Shown here piece by piece: positions 1 through 4,904 of a DNA stretch of 7,078 nt (position 1 is the first letter of the stretch; every line of letters starts with the position of its first letter). The notes under the pieces are model-generated. The model ran no database searches. It was not told the origin of the DNA and saw only the letters and a list, made by a program, of their open reading frames with translations. The stretch is from an uncultured Chloroflexota bacterium. GTDB taxonomy: Bacteria; Chloroflexota; Anaerolineae; Aggregatilineales; Phototrophicaceae. A program made the position numbers and the translations under genes. The stretch spans positions 1 to 7,078 of the forward strand of contig CALDGT010000387.1 in assembly GCA_937942935.1 (NCBI GenBank), written 5' to 3'.

Positions 1-1
1 C

Positions 2-865
2 TATCTCATCATCCGTTATTTAGGCAACGAAGAAGACCGCTTAGGGCGTATCTGTAGCTGGCTCAGTCAATTTGCCTTTGTCAGTGTGGCGGTGGGTTTT
101 GTGGGCGCGTTATTTTTTGGACATCACGATTATTTGTGGCAAGGTGCGGCATTGGTCGGCATTGCCTCTGTTGTTATCCGTGTCGCATTGAATCGAGAAG
201 ATTTTGGATATGCAGAACTGTCTCCGCGCAGATGGCGACCAGTGATGTGGTTGGGCGTGGGGATTGGCATTGTGCTGTTATTGCGTATCGTGATGTGGGA
301 AATTCCCTGTGACCCCAATTGTAACCCAGCAACACCACAAGTTGGTCAACCTGTCGAAGTTACATCCAAATGGGTCGGCGTATGGGATATTTTGTGGCCC
401 CAACTTGTACAACCCGACCTTGAAGGACGAATTGCCCCCAAAGGCTATAATGCCGCCCTCACAGGCGTGTTGATTGCCGCCGTGTGGCAAATGGGCGGGT
501 ATACGATGGCGATGTTCCTCGCAGGGTTACGCGGTATCCCAGAAGAATTGCGCGAGGCGGCGCGGGTGGATGGTTGCTCTGAACTCCGTGTCTATTTCTC
601 GATTGTATTCCCCCTACTCCGTCCGATTATGTTGAGCGCGGTCATCATTTTGGGGCATATCTCGCTCAAAATTTTCGACCTTGTATACGCGATGGCGGGT
701 GCGGATAATGCCTCGACCATCATGCCCGGTATTTTGGTTTTCGATTATATGTACGATGCAAAACGCTTTGCCAGTTCATCGGCGATTGCGGTCATCATGC
801 TATTCTTTGTGACAACGGTCATCGTGCCTTATCTGTGGTCGTCATTACGGAAGGAGAACGGTTAA
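2..865 (+). CDS. CUT1-family sugar ABC transporter permease, MalF-like (5' partial)
   Basis: This is an inner-membrane permease subunit of a carbohydrate ABC importer. It would pair with the next gene product and with a binding protein and an ATPase that lie outside the window. The frame is open from the left edge ([15 protein letters not shown]), so a GTG at 86 is an internal codon rather than the start. The visible 287 residues hold several hydrophobic segments. The cytoplasmic EAA loop that contacts the ATPase is clear: E185-A-A-R-V-D-G191, followed by IVFPLLRP. Between about residues 65 and 150 the protein departs from the usual CUT1 pattern: a basic stretch, a hydrophobic segment, then a polar loop with two cysteines in CDPNC (nt 308-322), probably outside the membrane. 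The gene ends 1 nt before the next start, which indicates translational coupling. Family assignment is firm. The sugar is unknown; an alpha-glucoside is an inference from the GH31 gene further downstream. Confidence 0.9.
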   Translation, partial: YLIIRYLGNEEDRLGRICSWLSQFAFVSVAVGFVGALFFGHHDYLWQGAALVGIASVVIRVALNREDFGYAELSPRRWRPVMWLGVGIGIVLLLRIVMWEIPCDPNCNPATPQVGQPVEVTSKWVGVWDILWPQLVQPDLEGRIAPKGYNAALTGVLIAAVWQMGGYTMAMFLAGLRGIPEELREAARVDGCSELRVYFSIVFPLLRPIMLSAVIILGHISLKIFDLVYAMAGADNASTIMPGILVFDYMYDAKRFASSSAIAVIMLFFVTTVIVPYLWSSLRKENG

Positions 866-866
866 C

Positions 867-1709
867 ATGGTCGGCGTTAATCCTACACGGCATCGTATTT
901 CGCGGACAATCATCTATACCCTGCTGATTTTATTCGCGGGCTTCTTCCTCATCCCTGTCTATTTGGTGATTGTGACAGCATTCAAAGACCCGCAATTCAT
1001 CAATTTGCAAACCGTTTGGGAATTTCCAAACCCAACCACCTTCACCACCGACGCCTTCCCCGAAGTGATGGAGCAATTTGGTCCACGCTTCACCAATAGC
1101 GTGATTTTGGTCATCTTTGCGACCACTATCTCGGCGATGTTGGGTTCGATGAATGGCTACATCCTCTCTAAATGGCGGATTCCCTATGCCAATGTCTTAT
1201 TCCCACTGATGCTATTTGGCATGTTCATCCCCTATCAGGCGATTCTTGTGCCATTGGCGGCATTTTTGCGTAATGTGGATTTATATGGCGGGTTACCCGG
1301 TCTCATCCTCATTCATGTGGTGTATGGGTTGCCGATTACCACGCTGATTTTCCGCAATTTTTATGCCGATATTCCCACAGAACTCATCGAAGCAGGCGCA
1401 ATAGATGGCGCGGGCTTCTTTGGCATTTATACCAATGTGGTGTTCCCCCTCTCAATTCCGGGATTTGTGGTCGTCATCATTTGGCAATTCACCCAAATTT
1501 GGAATGAATTTTTGTTTGGCATCACCATGACCACCAACGAAAACCAACCGATTACAGTCGGGTTGTCGTATTTGGCGGGTGGTGAGGCGGTCAAATATAA
1601 CCTACCGATGGCAGGCGCAATCATCGCGGCATTGCCACCATTGCTGGTATACATTATCGCAGGGCGTTATTTCATTCGTGGGTTGTTGGCGGGTTCTGTT
1701 AAGGGCTAA
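867..1709 (+). CDS. CUT1-family sugar ABC transporter permease, MalG-like
   Basis: This is the second membrane subunit of the sugar importer, 280 residues, the usual length for MalG-type permeases. A first membrane helix lies at about residues 12-34, followed by an outside loop and about five further hydrophobic segments. The EAA loop is E175-A-G-A-I-D-G181, then VVFPLSIPG, matching the ATPase-contact motif. The C-terminus [15 protein letters not shown] is typical of the family, and the region around [21 protein letters not shown] recalls glucose/mannose-type importers of Thermus and Pseudomonas. That is only a hint about substrate. The ATG at 867 is supported by AAGGAGA at 851-857, inside the end of the upstream gene. 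The two permeases are almost certainly co-transcribed. No ATPase or binding protein follows; they must be upstream or elsewhere. Confidence 0.95.
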   Translation: MVGVNPTRHRISRTIIYTLLILFAGFFLIPVYLVIVTAFKDPQFINLQTVWEFPNPTTFTTDAFPEVMEQFGPRFTNSVILVIFATTISAMLGSMNGYILSKWRIPYANVLFPLMLFGMFIPYQAILVPLAAFLRNVDLYGGLPGLILIHVVYGLPITTLIFRNFYADIPTELIEAGAIDGAGFFGIYTNVVFPLSIPGFVVVIIWQFTQIWNEFLFGITMTTNENQPITVGLSYLAGGEAVKYNLPMAGAIIAALPPLLVYIIAGRYFIRGLLAGSVKG

Positions 1710-1724
1710 ATACCTTAATTCTAT

Positions 1725-1775
1725 ATCTCCCCCCTTCTGCTTATAATATAAATAAGGTAAAAAGGGGGAGATTTT
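1725..1775 (+). terminator. Two-tier inverted repeat after the permease operon, possible terminator
   Basis: ATCTCCCCC (1725-1733) pairs perfectly with GGGGGAGAT (1764-1772), and the last stem base starts a short T run (1772-1775). Inside the 30-nt gap a second pair, CTTAT (1740-1744) with ATAAG (1752-1756), closes a 7-nt loop. Position 15 nt after the permease stop fits transcription termination, but the gap is long and the T run short, so this could instead be a processed RNA structure or a fixed repeat. Confidence 0.45.
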
Positions 1776-1851
1776 AGCCTCACACATTTCTTAAAAAGCT
1801 AGTCTTTCATCATGTTGTATCAATGACGTATGACGGTTGTAGAGATTAAAG

Positions 1852-1880
1852 AATCACTTGAAAATAAATACCAAGTGATT
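1852..1880 (+). promoter_or_regulatory. 9-bp inverted repeat just upstream of the small STAS-like gene
   Basis: AATCACTTG (1852-1860) and CAAGTGATT (1872-1880) are perfect complements separated by an A-rich 11-nt spacer. The repeat ends 10 nt before the AGGAG ribosome binding site (1891-1895) and 21 nt before the ATG at 1902. It could be a regulator operator or a 5' leader hairpin that affects translation or mRNA stability. It has no T run in the right place to be a terminator. The symmetry is seen; the role is inferred. Confidence 0.5.
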
Positions 1881-1901
1881 TGAACAAAACAGGAGTTTAT
1901 T

Positions 1902-2333
1902 ATGGGAATTCACCACGAATGGGCAGACGAGAACGAGATTATCATGAATGTGGTCGTCAAATATCCTTGGACATGGACAGAATATTTGGCACTCACAGAA
2001 CCCCTCATGAAACAACTGAGAGACAAAGGGACACCCTGTGCGACGATTGTGGATGTGAGCGATATGCAAATCTTGCCAAAAGATGGCAATATGCTACAGA
2101 TTTTGCTCTATATTGATAAAATTATGCCACCGAATGTATTTGCCTCGACAATGGTCGGCGCAAACCCCATCATCATGACATTTATGAACCTCCTAACAAA
2201 ATTGCGCCCCAATGCCAGACGGTTGGTATCGTTCACCAGAAATTTAGACGATGCCTATGACACCATTTATAATCGCTATACAACACAATTTCCAGACTTG
2301 CCGAAGCCTAATTACAAATCTAAGAAAGGGTAA
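1902..2333 (+). CDS. Small protein of probable STAS/SpoIIAA-like fold, function unknown
   Basis: 143 residues, no signal peptide and no clear membrane segment. I do not recognise it as a named protein. The order of motifs suggests a STAS/SpoIIAA-like alpha/beta fold: an early strand NVVVKYP (16-22), a helix with WTWTEYLALTEPLMKQL (23-39), a strand and turn ATIVDVSD (47-54), a helix with LLYIDKIMPP (68-77), a strand FASTMVGAN (80-88) and a C-terminal RRLVSFTRNLDDAYDTI (106-122). The last part resembles the RRxFxxxLdeA ending seen in small proteins of that group. STAS-like proteins usually bind partner proteins or lipids rather than catalyse reactions. Start ATG 1902 has AGGAG at 1891-1895. It sits 10 nt ahead of a methyltransferase gene and is probably the first gene of a three-gene transcript. 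The fold is an inference; the gene itself is well supported by its ribosome binding site, codon pattern and context. Confidence 0.82.
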   Translation: MGIHHEWADENEIIMNVVVKYPWTWTEYLALTEPLMKQLRDKGTPCATIVDVSDMQILPKDGNMLQILLYIDKIMPPNVFASTMVGANPIIMTFMNLLTKLRPNARRLVSFTRNLDDAYDTIYNRYTTQFPDLPKPNYKSKKG

Positions 2334-2343
2334 TTAAAAGTTC

Positions 2344-3087
2344 ATGTCTACACAATACAATTTAGTCGCAGACCAATACGACCTCTCATTTCAGCTTGCG
2401 CCTTATCGGTTACATATTGAGGCATATTCTGTTTATAAACTACTCGGTGAGGTGAGTGGGAAGAGTGTCGTAGATTTAGCAACAGGCACAGGCTTTTATG
2501 CGCGTGCAGTGAAAAAAGCGGGGGCGGCGAGAGTTGTGGCGGTGGATATAGCAGATGAAATGGTACAAATTGGACACATGGCAGAAGCAAATGAGCCACT
2601 TGGGGTTGAATATCATACCCAAGACATCATCAGCTTTCGCCTAGATGAGCCTTTCGATTTGGCTTTGGCGGTCTATTTATTGCATTATGCGCCAACCAAA
2701 GAGGCATTAGGGGCGATGTGTGCCAGTATCGCGGGGAATTTGAAAAGTGGGGCGCGGTTTGTGACCTATATTCTGAATCCACAACTTGCGCGTAAAAATG
2801 ATTATTATCAATCGTATGGCTTAAATATTCGCATCGCAGAATCACCATCCGATGGCGAACAAATCCCCTTCTCGGTATCGCTCGGCGGGATGACCACCCC
2901 CGAAATTATGGCGTATCGGTGGAGCGAGGCAACTGTAGAAGAAGCACTCACCCATGCTGGCTTTGACAATATCAAATGGGTCATGCCAACCCTTTCGCCA
3001 GAAGGTGAAAAGCAATATGGGCGCGAGGTCTTTGAGACCTATCTTAAACAACCACACGCCGTTTTATTAGAATGTGTCAAAAAATAA
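2344..3087 (+). CDS. Class I SAM-dependent methyltransferase
   Basis: 247 residues, cytoplasmic. The Rossmann-type SAM site is plain: motif I DLATGTGFY (44-52), the acidic residue ending strand 2 in VVAVDIADEMV (D68), HTQDI as the motif before strand 4, and DLALAVYLLHY (105-115) as the strand-4 region, followed by a helix and VTYILNP. The N-terminal NLVADQYDLSF (6-16) is common in the Methyltransf_25/11-type enzymes that act on small molecules or lipids. The acceptor cannot be read from sequence; the C-terminal part (MTTPEIMAYRWSEATVEEALTHAGF) is the usual variable cap and helix region. The ribosome binding site is weak (GAAAGGG at 2324-2330, 13 nt away), so translation may be coupled to the preceding gene. 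The stop TAA at 3085-3087 abuts the glycosyltransferase start. The substrate may be related to that enzyme's product, which is an inference from gene order. Confidence 0.93.
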   Translation: MSTQYNLVADQYDLSFQLAPYRLHIEAYSVYKLLGEVSGKSVVDLATGTGFYARAVKKAGAARVVAVDIADEMVQIGHMAEANEPLGVEYHTQDIISFRLDEPFDLALAVYLLHYAPTKEALGAMCASIAGNLKSGARFVTYILNPQLARKNDYYQSYGLNIRIAESPSDGEQIPFSVSLGGMTTPEIMAYRWSEATVEEALTHAGFDNIKWVMPTLSPEGEKQYGREVFETYLKQPHAVLLECVKK

Positions 3088-3090
3088 TTG

Positions 3091-4239
3091 ATGCACATCG
3101 GCATTATTACACCCGGATTTAGCGCGAGCGAGGCGGATTGGTGTATCCCCGCCTTGCTCGATTTTATTCATCACCCCCCACAAAATATCACCTTCAGCAT
3201 CATCACATTGCGCTATCCGCATCATACCAACCCCTACTCGGTGTATGGGGCAGATGTCATCCCGTTGGGATTTGCAAAACGGGCGGGATTTTGGCGGTAT
3301 GCGTTGTATCGGAAGGCAATCCAAGCCCTCAAGCAAATTCACCAGAAAAAACCATTCGATATGCTTCACGCATTTTGGGCAGATGAGGCGGGGTTTATCG
3401 CGGTACGGGCGGGGAAAAAATTGAGGATTCCTGCGTTGGTCTCTGTGATGGGTGGCGAATTGGTCAATTTTCCAGCGATTGATTACGGGCATGGGCGCAG
3501 TCTGATTGGTCGGCGCATGATTCATCATGCACTCGGTCATGCAACGGCGCTCACAGGTGGGTCTGGGTTGCTCATCAAGCAGATTCAGCAAAAATTGGAT
3601 GTGCAAAAAAGTCTGTTATGGCGTGTCCCGTTAGGTGTGGATATTGGGTTATTCCGTCCCAATGGAGACAAACAAAACCTAGCGGGTGATTTCAAGATTT
3701 TGCATGTCGCCTCATTGAGCCTCATCAAAAATCAAGCCTTGCTCATTCACGCATTTGCCAAATTTCAGCAGGGGCATAAAAAAGCACATTTGCATCTTGT
3801 GGGCGATGGTGTGCAAAAAGAGGCGCTCAAAGCGTTGGTCAAAGCGTTGGGAATTAAAAAGGCGGTCACATTTCATGGCGAAATCGCACATCATGATATG
3901 CCTCGTTATTATCGGGCGGCGGATATTTGCGCTCTCACCTCGTATCATGAAAGCCAGAGTTTGGTCGCATTAGAAGCGGGGGCGTGTGGGATTGGCACAG
4001 TCGGGACGGCGGTGGGCATTTTGCCCGAATTGATGGATGCCGAATGGCTCATTCATCCGCCTGCCCCACCCGAATTAGGCGATGCCGATGGTTTGGCACA
4101 GATTTTTGCGCGGTTGGCAGATGATGACATTAAGCGAGTGAATTTATCTGGCAATATCCGTTCACGGGTGATGACCGATTATAGCCTGATAAAATCGGCA
4201 GAGGTGTGGGGCGAGATTTATCAACAGGTGGTCGGTTAA
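3091..4239 (+). CDS. GT4-type (GT-B fold) glycosyltransferase
   Basis: A 382-residue retaining-type glycosyltransferase that transfers a sugar from a nucleotide donor. The N-terminus MHIGIITPGFSASEADW is the first Rossmann strand and loop. SVMGGELVNFPAIDYG (G121-G122-E123-L124) is the characteristic N-domain loop. VPLGVDIGLFRP (V179-D184) marks the inter-domain linker. The C-terminal domain has LHLVGDG, FHGEI, and the EX7E donor-site motif ESQSLVALE (E287 and E295), followed by GACGIGTVGTAVG. There is no signal peptide or transmembrane helix, so it is cytoplasmic or peripheral. I chose ATG 3091; an adjacent TTG at 3088, directly after the methyltransferase stop, would add one residue. The near-zero spacing implies coupling to the methyltransferase. 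The acceptor is unknown; glycolipid, exopolysaccharide or small-molecule glycosylation all fit. The family call is strong and the biological role open. Confidence 0.94.
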   Translation: MHIGIITPGFSASEADWCIPALLDFIHHPPQNITFSIITLRYPHHTNPYSVYGADVIPLGFAKRAGFWRYALYRKAIQALKQIHQKKPFDMLHAFWADEAGFIAVRAGKKLRIPALVSVMGGELVNFPAIDYGHGRSLIGRRMIHHALGHATALTGGSGLLIKQIQQKLDVQKSLLWRVPLGVDIGLFRPNGDKQNLAGDFKILHVASLSLIKNQALLIHAFAKFQQGHKKAHLHLVGDGVQKEALKALVKALGIKKAVTFHGEIAHHDMPRYYRAADICALTSYHESQSLVALEAGACGIGTVGTAVGILPELMDAEWLIHPPAPPELGDADGLAQIFARLADDDIKRVNLSGNIRSRVMTDYSLIKSAEVWGEIYQQVVG

Positions 4240-4260
4240 CCCCTCTAATGACCATTTTTT
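4229..4260 (+). terminator. Weak rho-independent terminator overlapping the glycosyltransferase stop
   Basis: TGGTC (4229-4233) pairs with GACCA (4250-4254), immediately followed by six T residues (4255-4260). The 16-nt loop contains the self-complementary GGTTAACC (4234-4241), which carries the stop codon. The stem is only 5 bp, so efficiency would be modest, but location and T run are right for the end of the three-gene unit. Confidence 0.4.
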
Positions 4261-4297
4261 AGATGTGAATTAGACGCACCTCGCGCTTATGGTGGAT

Positions 4298-4326
4298 GGT
4301 GGCACATACGCTTCGCTAGTGCCACC
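4298..4326 (+). repeat. Palindrome family, copy A
   Basis: GGTGGCAC (4298-4305) and GTGCCACC (4319-4326) are perfect complements. Between them lie ATAC, a small GC-TTC-GC hairpin and TA, the shared core of the family. The 20-25 bp in front (GACGCACCTCG at 4273-4283, then a TAT) resemble those in front of copy B, so the repeated unit may begin upstream of the palindrome. Confidence 0.75.
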
Positions 4327-4340
4327 CTACCAGCCAGCCC

Positions 4341-4386
4341 TGTTTACTAACATCGTCCGCATTTTTGTTTACCAACATCGGGCGCA
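4341..4386 (+). repeat. Two 21-bp direct repeats at 25-bp spacing (left end of compound element)
   Basis: The segments 4341-4361 and 4366-4386 match at 18 of 21 positions; both read TGTTTAC, then TAACATCG or CAACATCG, then a CGCA end. A related pair, also with a 25-bp period, lies on the opposite strand at 4556-4598. TTTACTAACATCG (4343-4355) is exactly complementary to 4586-4598. Confidence 0.7.
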
Positions 4387-4403
4387 CCCTCGTGGGGTAT
4401 CTG

Positions 4404-4437
4404 GTGGCTGACATACGCACTGCGTGCTAGTCAGCCA
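4404..4437 (+). repeat. Palindrome family, copy B
   Basis: TGGCTGAC (4405-4412) pairs with GTCAGCCA (4430-4437). The centre is ATAC, a perfect inner hairpin GCAC-TGC-GTGC (4417-4427), then TA. It is followed by GTACAATTTT; similar TAGTACAA and TAGCACAATTTT strings follow copies D and F, which suggests the repeat unit extends to the right of the palindrome. Confidence 0.8.
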
Positions 4438-4473
4438 GTACAATTTTGCCTATTTTGAAGGATGTACTGGCTA

Positions 4474-4499
4474 TAGGGACGTGATTAATCGCGTCCCTA
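4474..4499. repeat. 26-bp near-perfect palindrome
   Basis: The arms are TAGGGACG (4474-4481) and CGTCCCTA (4492-4499), with the self-complementary GATTAATC (4483-4490) at the centre. Only the pair 4482/4491 (T opposite G) departs from perfect symmetry, and in RNA it would be a G-U pair. Similar GGGACG/CGTCCC palindromes are, from general recollection, common interspersed repeats in some cyanobacterial and Chloroflexota genomes. It lies inside the compound element. Confidence 0.7.
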
Positions 4500-4502
4500 C
4501 AA

Positions 4503-4527
4503 GGCTGTAGTCTCGTATGTCAGCCAC
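4503..4527 (-). repeat. Palindrome family, copy E (reverse orientation, shortened)
   Basis: Read on the minus strand it starts GTGGCTGACATACG (4527 down to 4514), identical to copy B over 14 bp, then AGA, CTA and CAGCC (4507-4503). The arms GGCTG/CAGCC pair, but the GT that precedes the right arm in other copies is missing, so this is a decayed or shortened member. With copy B it forms the inner arms of the compound element. Confidence 0.65.
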
Positions 4528-4555
4528 AAAATAACCTTTAAGTCATCTTCACCCT

Positions 4556-4598
4556 GCGTCCGATGTCTGTACCCTGTTGTGTGTCCGATGTTAGTAAA
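4556..4598 (-). repeat. Inverted, diverged 25-bp-period duplication (right end of compound element)
   Basis: GTCCGATGT occurs at 4558-4566 and again at 4583-4591, exactly 25 bp apart, the same period as the duplication at 4341-4386. On the minus strand the two copies read (T)TTACTAACATCGG and ACAGACATCGGACGCA, matching the left pair in order and spacing, with divergence in the middle. Confidence 0.6.
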
Positions 4599-4618
4599 TC
4601 ACACAAGGATACTTGTAG

Positions 4619-4655
4619 GGTGGGTACTAGGGCGCGAGCGCCCGTATGTCCCACC
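4619..4655 (-). repeat. Palindrome family, copy C (reverse orientation)
   Basis: On the minus strand: GGTGGG, AC, ATAC, an inner hairpin GGGCGC-TC-GCGCCC (4643-4630), TA, GT, one unpaired A, then CCCACC. The outer arms and the 6-bp inner hairpin are both intact, giving the strongest inner stem of the set. The GC-rich hairpin shares core and architecture with A and B though its arm sequence differs. Confidence 0.75.
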
Positions 4656-4673
4656 GAAAATGTGCCATCGGCG

Positions 4674-4686
4674 CGTATGTCCCACC
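4674..4686 (-). repeat. Half-copy of the palindrome family
   Basis: CGTATGTCCCACC here repeats 4643-4655 exactly, 31 bp further on, but no complementary second arm follows the family layout. It may be a remnant or a partial duplication of copy C. Confidence 0.6.
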
Positions 4687-4736
4687 ATCACGATGAAAAC
4701 ACCCTCCCCTACATCCGCTTCCATTTTCACCACAGG

Positions 4737-4752
4737 GTAACATATATGTTAC
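4737..4752. promoter_or_regulatory. 16-bp perfect palindrome, candidate operator
   Basis: GTAACATATATGTTAC is identical to its own complement and has an AT-rich centre, the usual look of a binding site for a dimeric repressor. It lies 152 bp before the symporter start codon. It does not share the core of the repeat family around it. No regulator gene is present in the window to pair it with, so the operator role is inferred from symmetry and position. Confidence 0.4.
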
Positions 4753-4904
4753 ATACAAGACAAAAGTTCTAAATCAATTTACTGGTTAGAGCAACTTCTA
4801 TCCTGTTGGAGTGTTGTATTTTACTGATGGATGTGTTAAAAATTAATGGCTATTCACAGAGGGGTGATATACACATCCCTACATATTGAAGGAAGTGACC
4901 ATTT

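Larger units (their letters stand above)
4343..4598. mobile_element. Compound inverted-repeat element, MITE-like (about 256 bp)
   Basis: A 13-bp perfect inverted repeat, TTTACTAACATCG at 4343-4355 and its complement at 4586-4598, bounds the segment. The ends stay similar further in: ACATCGG, one variable base, then CGCA on both sides. Inside, GTGGCTGACATACG (4404-4417) is matched by its exact complement at 4514-4527, and AGCCAGTAC (4433-4441) by GTACTGGCT (4464-4472). A 26-bp near-palindrome (4474-4499) lies between the nested arms. It encodes nothing. Miniature inverted-repeat elements have this build, but I see no convincing target-site duplication and no transposase in the window, so mobility is unproven. 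Confidence 0.45.
4240..4904. other. 665-bp non-coding spacer rich in nested palindromes and repeats
   Basis: No convincing gene lies here on either strand; the short open frames run straight through the repeats. In order it holds palindrome A (4298-4326), a 25-bp-period duplication (4341-4386), palindrome B (4404-4437), a 26-bp near-palindrome (4474-4499), palindrome E in reverse orientation (4503-4527), a second 25-bp-period duplication on the other strand (4556-4598), palindrome C in reverse orientation (4619-4655) with an extra half-copy (4674-4686), and a 16-bp perfect palindrome (4737-4752). The last 150 bp before the symporter gene are AT-richer and presumably hold its promoter, although no strong -35/-10 pair stands out. 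Confidence 0.8.

Noticed and set aside
86..865. GTG at 86 as the start of the first permease
   Set aside because: The frame stays open and permease-like back to the window edge, so the gene begins outside the window.
1815..1842. Possible promoter TTGTAT with TGTAGA before the small STAS-like gene
   Set aside because: The -10 matches only three of six consensus bases; a promoter must exist nearby but this is not convincing.
3067..3606. 179-codon open frame on the minus strand
   Set aside because: It lies opposite the glycosyltransferase gene, is rich in Cys, Pro, Arg and His, shows no domain and has no ribosome binding site; it is a shadow of the real gene.
4298..4686. Repeats as a CRISPR array
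   Set aside because: Copies vary in length, orientation and arm sequence and are not separated by uniform spacers; no cas gene is present.
4563..4772. 69-codon open frame in the repeat-rich spacer
   Set aside because: It runs through palindrome C, its half-copy and the 16-bp palindrome, has no ribosome binding site and no protein-like pattern.
4814..4842. Possible promoter TTGTAT with TAAAAA, 17-bp spacing, before the symporter gene
   Set aside because: Position is plausible but both boxes are weak and the region is AT-rich, so chance matches are expected.
4240..4904. tRNA or riboswitch in the long spacer
   Set aside because: The hairpins do not form a cloverleaf and no riboswitch class core was recognised.
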